From positions 1 to 59,663 of the forward strand of contig JADGEY010000004.1 of NCBI GenBank assembly GCA_016744185.1: a DNA stretch of 59,663 nt. The letters are read 5' to 3'. The notes beneath the pieces are model-generated. The model worked only from the letters and a program-made list of their open reading frames with translations, had not been told where the DNA came from and made no database searches. This document shows, in pieces, positions 1-11,109 of the stretch (within the stretch, counting starts at the first letter, position 1; each line of letters starts with the position of its first letter). The position numbers were made by a program, and so were the translations under genes. Source of the DNA: Emcibacteraceae bacterium (lineage in GTDB: Bacteria; Pseudomonadota; Alphaproteobacteria; Sphingomonadales; Emcibacteraceae).

Positions 1-112
1 ATAAATCATTTTGTATATATGAAAATAAATCATTTTGTATATAATTAAGAAGTCATATTTTTACAATATGGTTAACGATAAATAAATTTTTAGATGTTAT
101 TTTTAGATGTTA
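1..112. repeat. Short direct repeats in AT-rich leader
   Basis: Two kinds of direct repeat lie upstream of the first gene. A 19-base unit beginning ATAAATCATTTTG occurs at 1-19 and again at 25-43, a period of 24. A 13-base unit, TTTTTAGATGTTA, occurs as a perfect tandem pair at 87-99 and 100-112. The rest of 1-170 is AT-rich and shows no coding potential. The first repeat may continue left of the window. They could be binding sites or simple slippage products; the sequence does not decide. Confidence 0.7.
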
Positions 113-170
113 ATTAAATATTTATAAAGTATTTTTTGCTTTTTAGGAAAAAATTTAGGTTTTAGTTTAT

Positions 171-1364
171 ATGTTTACTCAGAAGAATTTTTTCATTTCG
201 CTTTACGGTATTGCTATTATTTCAATATTCATTTTTAATGTTTTTTTTGTTTTATCATCGGGTTTAAAAGCTATAAACAAAGCTTTGATCGTGCCAGATA
301 TTGTAAAAGAAGAAGGAAATATTCTTAGTGAAGCTTATCTTCGTAGGATTAAACTTATGAAGTCTAATTTTTCTCCTACATCTTCAAAAAACATAATTGT
401 AGAAAATAAATTAAAGCAAAATTACCCTTTTGAGGAAGCAATCAGCCCTGTTATTTTAGAGCTTAAATCTCATAGCTCTGTTTCTCCTGTCCTTTATATC
501 GCTCAAGAAGAAAAAATATTTGGGGGTATGGGTAAGGATATAATAGGGCAAAAACAAGCTATAAAAACATCCAAAGAAGCCTATGGTAAAGCCCAAATAG
601 CGATCATTATTGATGATCTTGGTTTGAGTAAAAAAAAAGTGGCTCAATTTATAAAGATGAAAGAGCCTTTAACTCTTTCTTTCTTGCCCTATGCTTCTGG
701 AATTAATAAATTAGCGCAAGACGGCAGGAATCACGGGCATGAAATTATGCTTCATATCCCAATGCAGCCCAAAAGCGATTTAGATTCTGGACCTCATACA
801 TTATCCTCTTATCTTTCGGTGGAGGAGCAATATGAAAGAATTCATTTGAATTTTTCTAAATTAGATAATTTTGTCGGCTTTAATAATCATATGGGCAGCC
901 AGTTTACGGAAAATAGGCAAGCTGTTTCTCGGATTTTGAAAATTGCAAAAGAAAAGGGCTATCTGGTTGTCGATTCAAAAACATCACCTCGTTCTGTTTT
1001 GCAAGATGAAGCGGAACGTCTTAATATCCCAAATATTTCAAGAGATATATTCTTAGATAATATTCCCACTCAAAAATCCGTTTGGCAAGAATTAAAGAGG
1101 CTTGAAAAAATAGCAAAAAAAAGGGGGCATGCTGTTGCTATTGGTCATCCTTATAAAGTCACAATTCTGGTTCTTAACAAATGGCTAAAAACTTTAAAAG
1201 GTAAAGGGATTGAAATTGTACCTATTTCTTATTTAGCAATGAAAGCCTATCATAAAAAACAGCTTTCGATTAAAGGCAGCGTCTATGTCGCCGCTGTTCT
1301 ATCGCCTGTAAGATTTGACAATCAACAAGGGTTAAGTAATCAAGCGGCTCTTTCAGCATATTAA
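171..1364 (+). CDS. Divergent polysaccharide deacetylase family protein (YibQ/DUF610 type)
   Basis: A 397-residue envelope protein. Residues about 8-30 form one hydrophobic segment, an uncleaved signal anchor, followed by a low-complexity linker to about residue 140. The C-terminal catalytic-like domain starts at AIIIDDLG (about 143-150) and continues through GHEIMLHIPMQP, NNHMGSQFT and AIGHPY, the landmarks of the divergent polysaccharide deacetylase family (YibQ). Members adopt a NodB-like fold and keep Asp/His metal-site residues, but their substrate is not established. In many alphaproteobacteria this gene follows a carboxy-terminal protease gene (ctpA); that neighbour would lie left of the window. 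It converges on trpE with a 21-base gap. The ATG at 171 has only a weak Shine-Dalgarno. Confidence 0.85.
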   Translation: MFTQKNFFISLYGIAIISIFIFNVFFVLSSGLKAINKALIVPDIVKEEGNILSEAYLRRIKLMKSNFSPTSSKNIIVENKLKQNYPFEEAISPVILELKSHSSVSPVLYIAQEEKIFGGMGKDIIGQKQAIKTSKEAYGKAQIAIIIDDLGLSKKKVAQFIKMKEPLTLSFLPYASGINKLAQDGRNHGHEIMLHIPMQPKSDLDSGPHTLSSYLSVEEQYERIHLNFSKLDNFVGFNNHMGSQFTENRQAVSRILKIAKEKGYLVVDSKTSPRSVLQDEAERLNIPNISRDIFLDNIPTQKSVWQELKRLEKIAKKRGHAVAIGHPYKVTILVLNKWLKTLKGKGIEIVPISYLAMKAYHKKQLSIKGSVYVAAVLSPVRFDNQQGLSNQAALSAY

Positions 1365-1385
1365 GACTTAACTACTGGCAGTATA

Positions 1386-2942
1386 TTAAATTTTGTTATT
1401 GGTTTTATTTTCTGCGGTAAATCTATGAGCTTCTTTTGCCGCAGAAAAAAGAGCCTGCGCCTTTGCCTCGCATTCGGCATATTCGCCTTGTGGCGTACTA
1501 TCCGCAACAATGCCCGCGCCAGATTGAACGTACATCATGTTATCTTTAAGAATAGCTGTTCTTAAGATAATGCAAGTATCCATACTGCCATCAGCAGAGA
1601 AATACCCAACGCCGCCTGCATAAATGCCTCTTTTAGAAACTTCCAGCTCATTAATGATTTCCATGGCTCTTATCTTTGGTGCGCCGCTCACTGTTCCTGC
1701 TGGGAATCCTGCTGCGAGGGCTTGCAGGGCATCATATTTTGGGTCAATTTCGCCCCGCACCTCTGATACAATATGCATAACGTGAGAGTAATATTCGATA
1801 ATCATTTTTTGCGTAATATCAATGCTGCCGACTTTAGAGACCCGCCCCACATCATTGCGCCCAAGGTCAAGCAGCATAAGATGTTCTGCAAGCTCTTTAG
1901 GGTCGGCAAGTAAATCTGCGGCAAGCTCTAAATCTTCCGAAGTATTCTTGCCTCTGCGCCTTGTGCCTGCGATTGGGCGCATGGTTATTTCATTGTCTCT
2001 TAATCTTACCAGAATTTCTGGGCTTGAGCCGATAACAGAAAAATCATTAAAGTTTAAAAAATATAAAAAAGGTGAGGGATTTGTACGTCTTAACGCGCGG
2101 TATAAAGAAAAGGGCGGCAAGCTAAAAGGCTGGCTAAATCTTTGAGATAAAACAACTTGAAAAATATCGCCTGCAAGAATGTAATCCTGCGCTTTTTTAA
2201 CCATAGAAAAATAATGATCTTTGCCTGTATTTGATAGAGGTTTTTTATTTTCATGCGCTTGTTTTATTGGCGTTTGATTCTCGCTATGAGCTTTAGCAAG
2301 AGAGGCTTCAATATCTTCAAGGGCGAGCAGGGCTCTTTTAAAAGCTATTTCAGCCGTAACATCTTTTTTCGGGCGCACGGGGGTGATGATGCTTAAGCTA
2401 TCTTTAACCGTATCAAAGACGATCATGATGGTTGGTCTGATAAACATTCCATCAGGAAGCCCAAGGTCATTTTGAATAGCATCCTTAGTGTTTTTAGGAA
2501 GCTCTTCCATAAGCCTGACCATATCATAGCCCATATAACCAATCATTCCAGCCGCAGAGGGCGGCATTGCTTCTGGAAGAGTGATTTTTGATTCTGAAAA
2601 TAATGATTTTAGACTTGAAAGAGCGTCCGAGATTTCTAGAGTAAAATCTTGGTCTATACTGTCATTATAAAGCGCAGACCGGTTAATTTCAGCTTTATTA
2701 TCATGGCATCTCCAGATAATATCGGGTCTGATACCAATGAATGTATAGCGTCCCCGAATAGCGCCGCCTTCTACTGATTCTAAAAGGCAGCTAAATTTCT
2801 CATTCTCCCCTAGTTTTAAATAAGCAGAAATAGGGGTTTCAAGGTCTGCGATAAGCTGCTTATAGACGGTTTGCGGCAAGCCCTGATTATAGATTTTTGA
2901 AAATTCAGAAAAATCAGGGCCCTGATCTTCTAAATTAGCCAT
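1386..2942 (-). CDS. trpE: Anthranilate synthase component I
   Basis: A 518-residue cytoplasmic enzyme converting chorismate and ammonia or glutamine-derived ammonia to anthranilate, the first committed step of tryptophan synthesis. The N-terminal domain carries the LLESVEGG motif, which in the family belongs to the tryptophan feedback site. The C-terminal chorismate-binding domain (about 235-500) shows IAGTRRRG, LDLGRNDVGR, PAGTVSGAPK and YAGGVGYF. Length is normal and no glutamine amidotransferase domain is fused, so a separate TrpG is required. It lies 8 bases after ppiD on the same strand and is probably co-transcribed with it. Downstream it meets a convergent gene, so trpG, trpD and trpC are not in this operon. 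Confidence 0.96.
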   Translation of the reverse strand: MANLEDQGPDFSEFSKIYNQGLPQTVYKQLIADLETPISAYLKLGENEKFSCLLESVEGGAIRGRYTFIGIRPDIIWRCHDNKAEINRSALYNDSIDQDFTLEISDALSSLKSLFSESKITLPEAMPPSAAGMIGYMGYDMVRLMEELPKNTKDAIQNDLGLPDGMFIRPTIMIVFDTVKDSLSIITPVRPKKDVTAEIAFKRALLALEDIEASLAKAHSENQTPIKQAHENKKPLSNTGKDHYFSMVKKAQDYILAGDIFQVVLSQRFSQPFSLPPFSLYRALRRTNPSPFLYFLNFNDFSVIGSSPEILVRLRDNEITMRPIAGTRRRGKNTSEDLELAADLLADPKELAEHLMLLDLGRNDVGRVSKVGSIDITQKMIIEYYSHVMHIVSEVRGEIDPKYDALQALAAGFPAGTVSGAPKIRAMEIINELEVSKRGIYAGGVGYFSADGSMDTCIILRTAILKDNMMYVQSGAGIVADSTPQGEYAECEAKAQALFSAAKEAHRFTAENKTNNKI

Positions 2943-2950
2943 GATTATTC

Positions 2951-4876
2951 TTAGCCTTCATTATCATCTTCTGCCCCGAGAATATTTTTAATAAGCTCGC
3001 GCGTTACAGCTTTATTCACTCTAACAGGAAGCTCTTTATTTAAATGACTTTGATATATGTTGAGAATATCGTTTTTATAGCTGTCTCTCAGCATTTTGCT
3101 AAGCTGGATGGACATGGTTGCGTCCGGCACTGCTTTTGATGCCTCAGACGCAGTTGTTTCGACAATAACATAAGATCCGCCAGTGGCTCTTGCTATGGCT
3201 GCTTTACCAACCTCATTATCAAACATTGCTTTATGAATAAGGCGGTCGATCTCTTTTTTCTTTGGAATTCTTGTTTCTGAAATAGTTTCAAGCTTTAAAT
3301 CAGGATATTCTTTGATAACTTCGGAAAGCTTTTTGCCGTCTGTAATTTTTGCTAAAATCTCTTTTGAAATTTCATCTGCTTTTTTGTCACCTATAGAAAA
3401 TTTTAATGCTAGTTTTACTTGCTCTTTTACGTCTTCAAGTGGCTTTATTGCCTCATCGATCACCTCTTCCATTGAAATCATATAATATTGACTTTCATCA
3501 GTGCTGGAATATATTTCAGCATCATCACCCGTAAGAACGTCAAAGGCCGTCGTTAAAAATTCTGAAATTGCAGGAAGATTTTGGACAGGTTTTTGATCTT
3601 TATTAAGACCATATATATTTGTGCCGTTAATTTTTTTTATGGGCAGTTTTAGAGCCTGTGCAATTTCTTTTACAGTATTTCCATCTGCAATAGATTCTGT
3701 AATTTCAGCATGTTTATTATATAAAATTTCAGCGGCTTTAGTTTTTCTAACCTCTATTTCCAATGTAATACGGACATCTTTTAGAGGGGTTATTTGACCA
3801 AGCTCTATTCTTGCAATTTTGAAAATCCGGTAGCCAAATTCTGTATTAATAACTTTAGAGACGGCATCTTTTTTTGAGGAGAATATAAAATCGGCAGATT
3901 CTTTACCAAAAAACTCTTCAATTTCTGACCGTTCTTGCGCATCGTTAAGGCTTTCATCTGCCGTGGTTTCGGTAAGTTTTAAATTAACCGCATCAAAATC
4001 GTTACCAGATGATAATTCAGCAGCAGCTTCACTCGCTTTTGCTTCATCATCAAACATCATTATTTTGACGCTGCGTTTTTCGGCGGTTGTATAATCAGAA
4101 AGGCGGGATTGATACAGCTCATTAACTTGCTCATCTGTGACCGTTACATCATTTAAAAAATCATCAGCGGCGATATGAATATAGCTAAAGGTTCTAAATT
4201 CTGGTGACATATAGCGTGATGAATTTTCATCATAATATTTTTTAAGATCTTCATCTGTAATCTCTGCAATATTTTTAATATTAGCAGGAATAATTTGAAC
4301 AACATCCGCAGATCTTTTTTCATTATTTAATCTAAAAATAGCGTTTTGAAAGGCGGTGGGGACTTTTATACTATCTGTTAGCGTTTTAATAAGCTCGCTG
4401 CGAATCATTTCTTTTCTGATTAATGTTTCAAACTGTTTTTCAGTTTTTCCTTGTTCTCTTGCCATATTTTGAAAGGCAAAGCGGTTAAAATTTCCAAAAT
4501 TATCTCTTAGGGCAGGAACATCTTTAATATAATCCACAAGCCCTTTATCCGTAATGCGAAGCCCAAGACGGCTTGCCGCTTCATCTAAAGAAGCTGTTCG
4601 CACTAATGTATTTTCGACCAAGGCACCAAGCCCTTGGCCTATAGCCATCTCTTTAGTATATTCACTATTCCTCGCTGTAAGGCGCTGCATGCGGTAGTTA
4701 AATGAATTTTGAAAGTCATTTTGGGTAACATTCCTGTCCCCCACAATCGCAACTTGACTTGCCGCTTGTCTGAACACATCACCTGCGCCGCCCCAAAGGA
4801 CAAAACTTGAAATAAGAACAACAAATAACGCTGTCATAAAGTATTTTGAAAAACCGCTTCTGAAAAATTGTAGCAT
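2951..4876 (-). CDS. ppiD: Peptidylprolyl isomerase, SurA-N/PpiD-like periplasmic foldase
   Basis: A protein of about 641 residues with one membrane anchor near the N-terminus (residues about 13-32, FMTALFVVLISSFVLWGG) and a long periplasmic part, the PpiD architecture: an N-terminal chaperone region resembling SurA-N and a degenerate parvulin-type domain near the middle. It should assist folding of exported proteins at the inner membrane. The frame opens at 4927, but the start at 4876 is chosen because MLQFFRSGFSKYF matches how the family begins and places the anchor correctly; the extra 17 residues upstream look unlike a protein start. It is the first gene of a ppiD-trpE pair transcribed away from tpiA, a common alphaproteobacterial arrangement. 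Isomerase activity cannot be judged from sequence. Confidence 0.85.
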   Translation of the reverse strand: MLQFFRSGFSKYFMTALFVVLISSFVLWGGAGDVFRQAASQVAIVGDRNVTQNDFQNSFNYRMQRLTARNSEYTKEMAIGQGLGALVENTLVRTASLDEAASRLGLRITDKGLVDYIKDVPALRDNFGNFNRFAFQNMAREQGKTEKQFETLIRKEMIRSELIKTLTDSIKVPTAFQNAIFRLNNEKRSADVVQIIPANIKNIAEITDEDLKKYYDENSSRYMSPEFRTFSYIHIAADDFLNDVTVTDEQVNELYQSRLSDYTTAEKRSVKIMMFDDEAKASEAAAELSSGNDFDAVNLKLTETTADESLNDAQERSEIEEFFGKESADFIFSSKKDAVSKVINTEFGYRIFKIARIELGQITPLKDVRITLEIEVRKTKAAEILYNKHAEITESIADGNTVKEIAQALKLPIKKINGTNIYGLNKDQKPVQNLPAISEFLTTAFDVLTGDDAEIYSSTDESQYYMISMEEVIDEAIKPLEDVKEQVKLALKFSIGDKKADEISKEILAKITDGKKLSEVIKEYPDLKLETISETRIPKKKEIDRLIHKAMFDNEVGKAAIARATGGSYVIVETTASEASKAVPDATMSIQLSKMLRDSYKNDILNIYQSHLNKELPVRVNKAVTRELIKNILGAEDDNEG

Positions 4877-4927
4877 TGAAACCCAACCATTGTTTTTAAT
4901 ATGAATTTTTTGGCATATTAAGAGCAT

Positions 4928-5092
4928 GTCATAATAAGAGCAAGCTTAAAGCGACTAACTTTTGATATTATTATACTTAAGTAAACGACGATAATAAATT
5001 TTACATTTCAGTGAGGCAGGCTTGTAATAATTTTAAATATGTTTATCTATTCTGTGTATCTAAAAATTTTAATGAAATATAGGAATTTAAGA
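4928..5092. promoter_or_regulatory. Divergent promoter region between ppiD and tpiA
   Basis: This AT-rich stretch separates two divergently transcribed units and must hold both promoters. On the minus strand a perfect TATAAT reads at 4975-4970, a plausible -10 for ppiD-trpE, but no good -35 lies 16-18 bases upstream. On the plus strand TTGTAA lies about 16 bases before TATCTA, a poor candidate for tpiA. I see no operator-like inverted repeat here. Confidence 0.3.
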
Positions 5093-5845
5093 ATGACTTC
5101 TCCTAAGCCCTTAGTTGCTGGAAATTGGAAGATGAATGGTCTTTTGGCTAATGTATCTCAAATGACCGAATTAAATCAGCTTATCTCTGATGGCGGTGCA
5201 AATTGCGATGTTTTGCTTTGCCCTTCTACCACGTTGATTTCGAGCTTGCTTGAGGCGGGGGCAGGCGGCAAGGTCATGGTTGGCGGGCAGGATTGTCATG
5301 CTAATGTTTCTGGGGCGCATACGGGTGATATTTCGGCAGAAATGTTGAAAGATCTTGGCTGCTCATACGTTATTGTGGGTCATTCGGAACGCCGTGCGGA
5401 TCATGGCGAGACAAGCGCGGATGTAAATGCAAAGGCTGCTGCGGCTCAAACCCAAGGTCTTAAAGCTATTATTTGCTGCGGCGAAAGTGATGAAGAGCGT
5501 AGCTCAGGTAAAACATTAGATGTTGTTTTAGAACAAGTTAAAGCCTCTATTCCTCAAGATGCAAAAAACTCTAATACGGTTATTGCCTATGAGCCTGTTT
5601 GGGCAATTGGAACGGGTAAAGTGCCAACGGCGAATGATGTGGAAGAAGTTCATGCTGCAATTCGCACCCTATTAATCCAGCGATTTGGAGAAGAAGGGGC
5701 GTTGATTGGGATTCTTTACGGCGGCAGCGTTAAGGCTTCTAATGCTTCAGAGCTTATGGGCGTTCAAAATGTAAATGGAGCTTTAGTGGGCGGCGCAAGT
5801 CTAAAAGCTGCCGATTTTTATGGAATTATAGAGGCTTATAAATAA
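5093..5845 (+). CDS. tpiA: Triosephosphate isomerase
   Basis: A 250-residue glycolytic enzyme interconverting dihydroxyacetone phosphate and glyceraldehyde 3-phosphate. The TIM-barrel landmarks are complete: VAGNWKMNG near the N-terminus with the catalytic Lys, VIVGHSERR with the catalytic His, AYEPVWAIGTGK with the catalytic Glu and flexible loop, and ILYGGSVK plus GALVGGASL at the phosphate site. The frame opens at 5039, but the ATG at 5093 is preferred: it follows an AGGAA Shine-Dalgarno and begins just before the first conserved strand, while the 18 earlier residues are not conserved-looking. It heads the tpiA-secG-pyrG group. Confidence 0.97.
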   Translation: MTSPKPLVAGNWKMNGLLANVSQMTELNQLISDGGANCDVLLCPSTTLISSLLEAGAGGKVMVGGQDCHANVSGAHTGDISAEMLKDLGCSYVIVGHSERRADHGETSADVNAKAAAAQTQGLKAIICCGESDEERSSGKTLDVVLEQVKASIPQDAKNSNTVIAYEPVWAIGTGKVPTANDVEEVHAAIRTLLIQRFGEEGALIGILYGGSVKASNASELMGVQNVNGALVGGASLKAADFYGIIEAYK

Positions 5846-5907
5846 CTTAAGGGGCTGATAAATAGTATTTTTTACTTATAAAGTTTACTTGATGTTAAAA
5901 ATAAATT

Positions 5908-5954
5908 TTTAAGTCTGGATATTTTTACTCCTTTAGAGTAAAAACCAACTTAAA
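5908..5954 (+). other. Nested hairpin in the secG leader
   Basis: An inner perfect 9-bp stem, TTTTTACTC (5922-5930) with GAGTAAAAA (5936-5944) around a 5-base loop, is enclosed by an outer stem TTTAAGT-c-TGG (5908-5918) with CCAACTTAAA (5945-5954), interrupted by one bulged base. No U-run follows, so it is not an ordinary intrinsic terminator. It could be a leader structure, a processing site or an operator. Confidence 0.45.
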
Positions 5955-5988
5955 TCTAAATGTAATATTTTTGGAAAGAGATTATAAA

Positions 5989-6306
5989 ATGCAAGAGGTT
6001 ATTCTTGTTATCCATCTTCTAGTCGCTCTGGCTCTTGTGGTAACGATTTTATTGCAGCGTTCAGAAGGCGGCGCACTTGGGATTGGCGGCGGACAGGGCA
6101 GCGGTCTTATGACAAGCCGTAGCGCAGCTAATTTATTGACGCGCTCGACAACAGTTTTAGCGGTTATTTTCTTCACAACCAGTTTAACGCTGGCTATTTT
6201 AGCAGGTAAAAATACGGATAATGCTTCCGTGCTTGATAAAGTAGAAGCGATAGAAAAAATTGAACCGAAAAAAGATGCAGTACCAGAAGTGCCTGTATCA
6301 AAATAA
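5989..6306 (+). CDS. secG: Preprotein translocase subunit SecG
   Basis: A 105-residue inner-membrane protein, the small accessory subunit of the SecYEG channel. Two hydrophobic segments are visible (about 3-22 and 52-73), separated by the glycine-rich SecG loop containing LLQRSEGGALGIGGG and SGLMTSRSAANLLTRST. The C-terminal tail is charged and proline-containing. The start at 5989 is chosen over the frame opening at 5971: GGAAAGAG sits 8-15 bases before it and MQEVILVIHLL is a typical SecG opening. It lies between tpiA and pyrG as in many alphaproteobacteria. Confidence 0.95.
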   Translation: MQEVILVIHLLVALALVVTILLQRSEGGALGIGGGQGSGLMTSRSAANLLTRSTTVLAVIFFTTSLTLAILAGKNTDNASVLDKVEAIEKIEPKKDAVPEVPVSK

Positions 6307-6354
6307 TATATATAATTTGTTGAAAATTATATTTGTTAAAATCTCGCTTAAGTG

Positions 6355-6374
6355 GCTTGCTTATCTGTGCAAGC
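6355..6374 (+). other. Small hairpin between secG and pyrG
   Basis: A 6-bp stem GCTTGC (6355-6360) with GCAAGC (6369-6374) around an 8-base loop, followed after TTGC by TTATTTTTA. It might be a weak intrinsic terminator of secG or a pyrG leader structure. It lacks the C-run leader typical of reiterative pyrG control in Gram-positives. Confidence 0.25.
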
Positions 6375-6412
6375 TTGCTTATTTTTATGATGTTATCTTT
6401 TTGGATATATAA

Positions 6413-8050
<1,638 letters not shown>

Positions 8051-8057
8051 AGAATAA

Positions 8058-9353
<1,296 letters not shown>

Positions 9354-9379
9354 AATATTTAAGCGTTTAATTTATATTT

Positions 9380-9417
9380 AAAAAGACCTAGTTTTAAAAA
9401 CCTATGTCTTTTTTTTT
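9380..9417 (+). terminator. Intrinsic terminator after eno
   Basis: AAAAAGAC-c-TAG (9380-9391) pairs with CTA-t-GTCTTTTT (9402-9413) around a 10-base loop, one mismatch in 12, and is followed directly by more T residues. This is a classic Rho-independent terminator ending the eno transcript. Confidence 0.8.
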
Positions 9418-9435
9418 ATGAAATATTTGCGAGGG

Positions 9436-9545
9436 TATATGTGTGGGGAATCACTCATCTACCACATATAGTATATTTTGTAATTCTTTGACTCTAAAGA
9501 GTTTTTTTGCTTGACCTGATGACTCAACTGTGATTCCTTATAGGG
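9436..9545 (+). promoter_or_regulatory. ftsB leader with GANTC cluster and inverted repeats
   Basis: Between the eno terminator and ftsB lie four GANTC sites at 9448-9452, 9490-9494, 9521-9525 and 9532-9536. Two of them sit in an 8-base inverted pair, GGAATCAC (9447-9454) and GTGATTCC (9530-9537), with a further pairing segment TCATC (9455-9459) to GATGA (9518-9522). Another inverted repeat, TATATGTG (9436-9443) with CACATATA (9463-9470), lies at the left. GANTC is the CcrM methylation site in alphaproteobacteria. A clear -35/-10 pair is not visible. A short ACTCT/AGAGT hairpin followed by T residues lies at 9491-9509. Confidence 0.4.
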
Positions 9546-9851
9546 ATGATGCAAACATTAAACATAAAAAATCGCTTGAAAAAAATAATTGTTCCTTTCA
9601 CGGGGCTGCTTATATTTTTCTATTTTTTTATGTTTATTCTTCAATCTATACAGGCTCAAACTTTAATTAAAAAAGAATTATTGGGTCTGGAAAAAACTTC
9701 AAAAGCAATTTTTCAGGAAAAAAATAGGCTTGAACTTCAAGTGTCTTTGTTAAAATCCGAGCATCTGGACATAGATTATCTAGATGAAAGAGCCAGAGAT
9801 ACATTAGGGCTTATTCATCCAGATGAAATTATTTTATATGGTGTGTTTTAA
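9546..9851 (+). CDS. ftsB: FtsB/DivIC-like septum formation initiator
   Basis: A 101-residue single-pass membrane protein of the FtsB/DivIC family. A short basic cytoplasmic N-terminus is followed by a hydrophobic segment (about 16-34), a coiled-coil-prone stretch rich in K, E and L (about 38-70), and a C-terminal part with LDERARDTLGLIHPDEIIL, where the DERAR-x-LG-like core is the family signature. Such proteins bridge FtsL and FtsQ in the divisome. Two adjacent ATGs (9546 and 9549) follow TTATAGGG; either could be used. It sits between eno and pdhA, the usual alphaproteobacterial place for this gene. The identity rests on topology, motif and context. Confidence 0.85.
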   Translation: MMQTLNIKNRLKKIIVPFTGLLIFFYFFMFILQSIQAQTLIKKELLGLEKTSKAIFQEKNRLELQVSLLKSEHLDIDYLDERARDTLGLIHPDEIILYGVF

Positions 9852-9890
9852 TTTATCTTTTGATATGAGTATTTTACATCTTTAAATCCC

Positions 9891-9920
9891 TTTAAGTTAG
9901 AAAAACCTAGTTAACTTAAA
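9891..9920. promoter_or_regulatory. 9-bp inverted repeat upstream of pdhA
   Basis: TTTAAGTTA (9891-9899) and TAACTTAAA (9912-9920) form a perfect inverted repeat around 12 bases. No T-run follows, so it is unlikely to terminate ftsB transcription. Its position about 150 bases before pdhA fits an operator, but no regulator can be named. The remainder of 9852-10066 shows no gene. Confidence 0.3.
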
Positions 9921-10066
9921 TAAAGTTAATTCAAATTTTTTCTTGTTTTTCAATGACTTTTCCTAAAAAAAGAATTAAAAATAGGTATTATTTGATTGTA
10001 GGTCTGTTAATCTTTTTATGACACAATCTCCTGTAATTTATTTTTAACGAAATGTGAGCATCTGAT

Positions 10067-11098
10067 ATGGTCAAAAAGACATCTAAAGCAGCTAAGCCTG
10101 CAAGACGTAAACCAGTTAAGCCTAAATCCTATAAAGCCGCCCCTGAAGAGCTAAAAGACTATTACAGTCAAATGCTGATGATGCGCCGCTTTGAAGAAAA
10201 AGCAGGGCAAATGTATGGTATGGGAGTGATCGGAGGCTTTTGTCATCTTTATATTGGTCAAGAAGCAGTGGTGACGGGCATACAGTCGGCTTTGAAAAAA
10301 GGTGATGCGATTATCACATCTTACAGAGATCATGCTCATATGCTAGCGTGCAAGATTGACCCAAAACTTATTTTGGCGGAACTTACAGGACGCTCTGGCG
10401 GTATTTCCAAGGGAAAGGGCGGATCGATGCATATGTTTAGTGTTGAGCATGGTTTCTTTGGCGGGCATGGCATTGTTGCGGCTCAAGTTCCTCTTGGTGC
10501 AGGTCTTGGCTTTGCGGCAAAATACAGGGGGACGGATAATGTATCCGTTGTTTATTTTGGTGATGGCGCTGCCAACCAAGGGCAAGTTTATGAAGCCTTT
10601 AATATGGCTGCTTTATGGCAGCTTCCTGTAATTTTTGTTATCGAGAATAACCAATATGCGATGGGAACTTCTGTTAAGCGTGCTTCTTCTGAAACCGAAT
10701 TATATAAACGGGGTGAAAGCTTTGGTATTTCGGGTGAACAGGTTGATGGCATGGACGTTCTTGCGGTTAAAGAGGCGGCTGACCGCGCGGTTAAATGGTG
10801 CAGGTCTGGAAGTGGTCCTATACTTTTAGAAATGAAAACCTACCGCTACCGAGGTCATTCAATGTCCGACCCTGCGAAATATAGGTCAAAAGATGAAGTC
10901 CAAAAAATGCGTGCAGAACGTGATCCAATTGATCAAGTTAAACAGCGCCTGCTTGACGGTGGCATCATGACGGAAGAAGAAATGAAAGCTTTAGATAAAG
11001 CCCATAAAACTGTTATCGCAGAAGCTGCGAAATTTGCGCTAGCTTCCCCAGAGCCTGCTCCCGAAGAGCTTTACACAGATATTTTAGTAGCAGAATAG
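10067..11098 (+). CDS. pdhA: Pyruvate dehydrogenase E1 component, alpha subunit
   Basis: A 343-residue subunit of the thiamine-diphosphate-dependent E1 that decarboxylates pyruvate and reductively acetylates lipoyl-E2. After a Lys/Pro/Ala-rich N-terminal tail (1-25) the E1-alpha fold begins. The thiamine diphosphate motif is [17 protein letters not shown] with NN about 30 residues on ([12 protein letters not shown]). Also visible are [18 protein letters not shown], the [10 protein letters not shown] loop and [15 protein letters not shown], where the serine-rich phosphorylation-loop region of the family lies. It is 215 bases from ftsB, so it probably has its own promoter, and it leads pdhA-pdhB-pdhC-lpd-lipA. 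Confidence 0.97.
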   Translation: MVKKTSKAAKPARRKPVKPKSYKAAPEELKDYYSQMLMMRRFEEKAGQMYGMGVIGGFCHLYIGQEAVVTGIQSALKKGDAIITSYRDHAHMLACKIDPKLILAELTGRSGGISKGKGGSMHMFSVEHGFFGGHGIVAAQVPLGAGLGFAAKYRGTDNVSVVYFGDGAANQGQVYEAFNMAALWQLPVIFVIENNQYAMGTSVKRASSETELYKRGESFGISGEQVDGMDVLAVKEAADRAVKWCRSGSGPILLEMKTYRYRGHSMSDPAKYRSKDEVQKMRAERDPIDQVKQRLLDGGIMTEEEMKALDKAHKTVIAEAAKFALASPEPAPEELYTDILVAE

Positions 11099-11109
11099 GA
11101 ACTATAATA

